Assembly (NCBI GenBank): GCA_016931365.1
Contig: JAFGEY010000347.1
Location: forward strand, 1-27,540
DNA from: Anaerolineae bacterium
GTDB lineage: Bacteria; Chloroflexota; Anaerolineae; JAFGEY01
DNA length: 27,540 nucleotides
Reading direction: 5' to 3'
Shown: piece after piece, positions 24,371-27,540 of the stretch
Numbering within the stretch: position 1 is the stretch's first letter
Layout of the letters: the number at the start of each line of letters is the position of its first letter
Notes under the pieces: model-generated
Databases searched by the model: none
Told to the model about the DNA's origin: nothing
What the model saw: only the letters and a program-made list of their open reading frames with translations
Program-made: the position numbers and the translations under genes

Positions 24371-26329
24371 TTATCTGACCTCAATTTCTCCGACAATAAT
24401 GGCGTCACTCTGAGCGCTGGCTAACCCGGCATCGACGACGCGCAGGCGTTGATTGTCCTTGTACAAGCCCAGGCGGACAGTGTAGATGCCGGGCGCGGTG
24501 TTGGCCGGCAGAGTCAGGGTGTGTATGCTGGACAGTGTTTCGCCAATTTGCCAGGTCGATGTCGGGCGGTCGGAGCGCGGCGGTTGGTCGATCTGCGTGG
24601 CAATATTGCCATTGGTATCGGCGATGTGGACAAACAGCTTATAGTCGTGCGCCAACCGGTCGAGCATTTCCCAGGTCAGGGTCAATTCGAGCCTGTCGCC
24701 GGGGTGCAGGGTCTGTGCGTTGAATTCGCACGAGATCAGGATCAGCTTGTAATCCAGGTTAGCACGTACTTCGCCTTCTGCGCCGCTGCTGATGGTCAGC
24801 GTGACTGTACTTCCGGCCAAGATTTCGGTGTCGGCGGGGGGAATCTGGTCGATCACCAACCCCTTGGGTTCAAAGCTGCGCGTTTCGGTGAGGGTCACGG
24901 TCAGGCCCAAATCTTCCAGGTCAAGCTGCTTGATCGCCACCGGAAAGCCAATTGCGTTAGGCATTATTACCATCGGCGGGCCGAGGCTGATCGTCACGCC
25001 GATTTCGTCGTTAATGGCGACCTGTTCTCCTGCGGCGATCGTTTGCGAGATCACATGATTGACCGCAACCTCCATATCGTGCAGGCTTTCGAGTACAGCC
25101 AGGATCAGCTTGCTTTCTTGAGCCAGTTGCTCGGCTTCTTCAAACGGCTTGCCGACCAATTCTGGCACCAACACGCGCTCTTCGGGCGGAACGGTTGGTG
25201 TGAAGGTCGGGTCAACGATCGGCCCACTGCCCGTTTGCGGCGTCCAGGTCGGTGTAGGTGTGGCGGTGGCGTCGACGGTTGGCATCGGCGTGGGTGGGGT
25301 CAGTGCACGAGTGACTACCGTGCCCCACAACGGGATCAGCCCCATCACGGCGATCAAGGCGACGATGCCCAGGATAAACAGCGTCCAGTCGAATCGGACG
25401 ACTGGCGCGGCCGCCGGCAAGGGGCCTGTTTGCGCCGCTGGCTGGCTGGTCGCCACTTGCGGTTCGACCACTGTCGGTTGGGGTGTCGAAACCGGGGTGA
25501 GTGGCTGGGTGATCGCTTCGCCGCGCTGGCGATAACTGCTCAGCAGTTGCCCCATCTGCCCGGCGGTGCGATAGCGCTTGTCCGGGTCTTTGTCCAACGC
25601 GCGGTCGAGCACCTGGCGCACATATCGTGGAATGCGTGGGTTGACCTGCTCGACCGGCGGTGGTGCGTTTAGGACGTGCTGGCGAGCGATTTCGGCGGCG
25701 GTTGGCCCGTTGAATGGGCGCTTGCCGGTCAGCATCTCGTACAATATGATGCCGATGGCATACACGTCGGCGGCGGGGGAGATCGGCTTGCCAGAGATCA
25801 CTTCTGGGGCGGCATAGTGTGGCGTGCCCCAGCTTTTCCCTCCGTGCAGCGCCCCGGTTTCCAGGCGTTGGGCGATGCCAAAGTCGGTGATTTTGACTTG
25901 CCCGTCGGCCAGGATCAAGATGTTCAGCGGCTTCAAGTCGCAGTGGATGATGCCCTGGTGATGAATAAACTCGACGGCGGTGCAGATTTGCGCGGCAATA
26001 TCCAGCGCGCGCCCCACGTAAAAGGGCGCTTCGGCGTGGATCACTTCTTGCAACGTCGGGCCCTGCACGTATTCCATCACAATGTAGGCCGCGTCGCCGT
26101 CTTGGCCGATGTCGTACACGGCAACAATATTGGGGTGTGGAATGCCCGCCGCAGCCTGCGCCTCGCGCTGAAAGGCCTCGTTGGCCTCTTCGCCGGCGCG
26201 CAGCACCTTGACTGCCACCGTGCGCTTGAGTTTCAGGTCGTGCGCCTTGTAAACGCTGGCCATCCCGCCTTCGCCTTCGAGCGAGAGCAGTTGATAGCGG
26301 TTGTTGAGTGTGTCGCCAACACCGATCAC
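24371..26329 (-). CDS. PASTA-type transmembrane Ser/Thr protein kinase with extra C-terminal beta domain
   Basis: 652 residues, initiated by GTG at 26327-26329 (GGAG six bases upstream); a longer frame from 26398 would overlap the preceding gene. Kinase domain ~10-270: glycine loop GEGGMASVY (19-27), catalytic Lys41 (VAVK), HCDLKPLN with Asp131, DFG at 149-151, and GTPHYAAPE in the activation segment. The Arg of the usual HRD is Cys130, so it is a non-RD kinase. A Pro/Thr linker leads to one transmembrane helix (~315-338), a second TPTPTWTP-type linker, then two PASTA domains (~388-452 and ~453-518), which in this family bind peptidoglycan fragments. The last ~130 residues are an added beta-sandwich-like domain (ELTLTWEMLDRLAHDYKLFV...GIYTVRLGLYKDN). 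The gene follows the VTT gene by 19 bases. Its likely role is sensing the envelope; substrates are unknown. Confidence 0.92.
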   Translation of the reverse strand: MIGVGDTLNNRYQLLSLEGEGGMASVYKAHDLKLKRTVAVKVLRAGEEANEAFQREAQAAAGIPHPNIVAVYDIGQDGDAAYIVMEYVQGPTLQEVIHAEAPFYVGRALDIAAQICTAVEFIHHQGIIHCDLKPLNILILADGQVKITDFGIAQRLETGALHGGKSWGTPHYAAPEVISGKPISPAADVYAIGIILYEMLTGKRPFNGPTAAEIARQHVLNAPPPVEQVNPRIPRYVRQVLDRALDKDPDKRYRTAGQMGQLLSSYRQRGEAITQPLTPVSTPQPTVVEPQVATSQPAAQTGPLPAAAPVVRFDWTLFILGIVALIAVMGLIPLWGTVVTRALTPPTPMPTVDATATPTPTWTPQTGSGPIVDPTFTPTVPPEERVLVPELVGKPFEEAEQLAQESKLILAVLESLHDMEVAVNHVISQTIAAGEQVAINDEIGVTISLGPPMVIMPNAIGFPVAIKQLDLEDLGLTVTLTETRSFEPKGLVIDQIPPADTEILAGSTVTLTISSGAEGEVRANLDYKLILISCEFNAQTLHPGDRLELTLTWEMLDRLAHDYKLFVHIADTNGNIATQIDQPPRSDRPTSTWQIGETLSSIHTLTLPANTAPGIYTVRLGLYKDNQRLRVVDAGLASAQSDAIIVGEIEVR

Positions 26330-26335
26330 GATTAA

Positions 26336-26339
26336 CTCC
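26336..26339 (-). promoter_or_regulatory. Ribosome-binding site deciding the kinase GTG start
   Basis: GGAG on the minus strand, six bases before GTG (26329), inside the 19-base gap behind the VTT gene. The alternative upstream start would overlap the VTT stop by 50 bases and add residues foreign to the kinase fold. Confidence 0.6.
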
Positions 26340-26348
26340 AGATTAAAT

Positions 26349-26948
26349 TTAGGGCCAAAACAGCCGCACAAAAGCGTCGCCGCCCAGCGCAAAAACAATC
26401 ATCTTAATTGTCTTGCCGGCCCAACAAACCAGTAAAAACTGCCACAGCGATACCTTGAGCGCGCCCGCGGCGATCCCGGCCAGGTCGAACAACGGGTTGG
26501 GGATGATCGACAGCACAAAAATGACCCACAGACCGTATTTGTTCGTCCAGCCGACGATCTTGGCATAGATTTTTTGGTTGTCGACCGCAGCACGACCGCT
26601 GTAACCGGCCAGATAGCCGGTCAATTCGCCCAACGCCGACCCCAAACCGGCGACCACGCCGACCAGGTACGGATTGAGAAAAGGGCCCACTGCCGAGACG
26701 ACGGCCAGGCTGGGCACGGGCATAATGATCGTTGCGTTGCCCAGCAAGTTAATGATGAACACGCCTGGATATCCATAACGCTGGAATTGCGCGGGATCGA
26801 TCCGCCGGCCGATGACGATCACCGCTGCCGAAATAGTGACCGCCAGCGCCAGCGCCAGGATCGACTTCCAGATGCGCGCGCGCGGGCGTTGAGATTGGGT
26901 CCCGGAAGGCTCGGTCTGCCTTTGATCTTCCGTCTCGTTTTCGGCCAA
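26349..26948 (-). CDS. VTT/DedA-family (YqaA-like) integral membrane protein
   Basis: 199 residues, probable TTG start (26946-26948) with GAGG eight bases upstream; no in-frame ATG or GTG exists nearby. The N-terminus (~1-26) is polar and charged. A transmembrane helix follows at ~28-47, then the VTT (SNARE-associated) domain: GYPGVFIINLLGNATIIMP, a Gly-rich segment GVVAGLGSALGELTGYLAGY, a segment IIPNPLFDLAGIAAGALKVS, and a last hydrophobic stretch ending in GGDAF. The family is linked to lipid scrambling and membrane homeostasis, including undecaprenyl-phosphate or phosphatidylethanolamine flipping in some members; the substrate here is unknown. It is the first gene of an operon with the PASTA kinase, which suggests an envelope role. 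The family call is firm, the function is not. Confidence 0.85.
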   Translation of the reverse strand: MAENETEDQRQTEPSGTQSQRPRARIWKSILALALAVTISAAVIVIGRRIDPAQFQRYGYPGVFIINLLGNATIIMPVPSLAVVSAVGPFLNPYLVGVVAGLGSALGELTGYLAGYSGRAAVDNQKIYAKIVGWTNKYGLWVIFVLSIIPNPLFDLAGIAAGALKVSLWQFLLVCWAGKTIKMIVFALGGDAFVRLFWP

Positions 26949-27295
26949 ATATGTTGCCTCGCTGTAAAGTTGTTGCCATTATAGCATGTTCTGAAAGGGA
27001 TGCAAAGGATGCGATTGGCAGCGTCGTACCGATACTGCATGGATGCGCGATGTGTGGGGATTGTCGCTGAACTTGGCGCTTTCGTTATTCTATTTTTGCG
27101 ACAAATATACAGTTGTTGAATATATCTCTTGTCAAAACAATCATCTCCCTCCCTATCCCGAATCAATCGGAACAGAACAGGGACTTGCCGCCCCGAAAAT
27201 CATTGCCCAGAAAGCAAGAATTTCACGGGATAGGCCCTATATGCAATTTCATTCGAGATTCTCAATGACATCTCCAGTCTGACCGCCGCCCGTCC
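26949..27295. other. Intergenic region between GH95-type gene and VTT operon
   Basis: A 347-base gap. Apart from the promoter of the VTT-kinase operon it is AT-rich and shows only weak structure: a nine-base inverted pair CCTATCCCG (27152-27160) / CGGGATAGG (27226-27234), and an imperfect inverted pair around 27100-27133 (GACAAATATA...TATATCTCTTGTC). No convincing gene, and no clear terminator for the GH95-type gene, was found. Confidence 0.5.
26978..27005 (-). promoter_or_regulatory. Promoter of the VTT-kinase operon
   Basis: On the minus strand: -35-like TTGCAT (27000-27005), a 16-base spacer and a perfect -10 TATAAT (26978-26983) preceded by TGC (extended -10), about 30 bases upstream of the TTG start. 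Confidence 0.75.
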
Positions 27296-27540
27296 TTATT
27301 TGGCAATGACCAGGGTAATGCGTGGATCCGTTTTTGCATCGGCCGGTTCCCCCTGGATGCGGACCACGGGTACTGTCCCCAACGCCGAGCGGATTGTCGC
27401 CTGGGTCAGCTTGCTGTTTTCCCACTCGATGTCCACCTCGTAGCCGGTGCGGGCGCGCAGGCCGAGCACCTTGCCGCTGGTCCAGGAGGTGGGCAGGGCC
27501 GGCAAAAGCTCCACCTCGCCGGCGTGGCTCTGGATCAACA
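27296..27540 (-). CDS. GH95-type alpha-L-fucosidase, C-terminal end (5' part outside window)
   Basis: The frame enters from the right edge and ends at TAA (27296-27298), so only the last 80 residues are visible. The stretches QSHAGEVELLPALP and GLRARTGYEVDIEW match the C-terminal end of glycoside hydrolase family 95 enzymes, which hydrolyse terminal alpha-1,2-linked fucose (some members act on galactose). This tail belongs to the region after the catalytic (alpha/alpha)6 barrel and carries no catalytic residues, so activity cannot be judged. The TTG at 27538 is an internal Leu codon, not a start. The gene suggests glycan use by the host organism. Confidence 0.78.
   Translation of the reverse strand, partial: LIQSHAGEVELLPALPTSWTSGKVLGLRARTGYEVDIEWENSKLTQATIRSALGTVPVVRIQGEPADAKTDPRITLVIAK

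Noticed and set aside
27100..27234. Imperfect inverted repeats (27100-27133; 27152-27160 with 27226-27234) as operator or terminator
   Set aside because: Arms are short or mismatched, no T-run follows, and the spacing is arbitrary. Chance is a sufficient explanation in AT-rich sequence.
27043..27282. 79-codon plus-strand frame in the right intergenic region
   Set aside because: No ribosome-binding site, no family resemblance, and it crosses the AT-rich inverted sequences; most likely random.

Overview
The window looks like a piece of a GC-rich bacterial chromosome, most likely from the phylum Chloroflexota (Anaerolineae or a related class). This placement is an inference. It rests on the style of the two giant secreted repeat proteins, on a recurring F/Y-L-P-L/V motif in them that I associate with exported Chloroflexota proteins, and on a PASTA kinase carrying an extra C-terminal beta domain of a kind I recall from that phylum. 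No rRNA or tRNA genes, CRISPR arrays, transposase genes or phage genes were recognised.

Layout. The left edge holds the 3' end of a GT4-type glycosyltransferase, converging on and overlapping thyX (FAD-dependent thymidylate synthase, minus strand). thyX has a near-consensus promoter, and a 121-base inverted-repeat element lies directly upstream of it. Bases 1367 to about 20.4 kb form a plus-strand cell-surface locus. Gene 1 encodes a 2481-residue secreted protein with calcium loops, a transglutaminase-like domain, three beta domains, a jelly-roll-like domain, PKD, sixteen exact 72-residue repeats, a second PKD and a terminal YLPV motif. Gene 2 encodes a 3646-residue secreted protein of about 26 Ig/FN3-like modules in a hierarchical order, ending in CARDB. 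Gene 2 ends at a strong terminator, followed by a separately promoted gene for a 127-residue Thr/Pro-rich protein with an MPSTG sorting-like signal. Next is a stand-alone acyl-CoA ligase gene (plus strand), then a perfect bidirectional terminator shared with ftsH, which is transcribed toward it. Upstream of ftsH on the minus strand is a two-gene operon: a VTT/DedA-family membrane protein and a PASTA-type Ser/Thr kinase. The right edge holds the 3' end of a GH95-type alpha-L-fucosidase gene (minus strand).

How the parts may work together. The two giant proteins and the small MPSTG protein look like one extracellular assembly: long rigid stalks, a possible cross-linking head and a small wall- or membrane-anchored partner. 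This is the most interesting part of the window. The remaining genes are housekeeping (thyX, ftsH, acyl-CoA ligase) or envelope and signalling functions (kinase, VTT protein). Four recognisable promoters (thyX, the MPSTG gene, ftsH, the VTT-kinase operon) all carry an extended -10 of the form TGnTATA(A/C)T.
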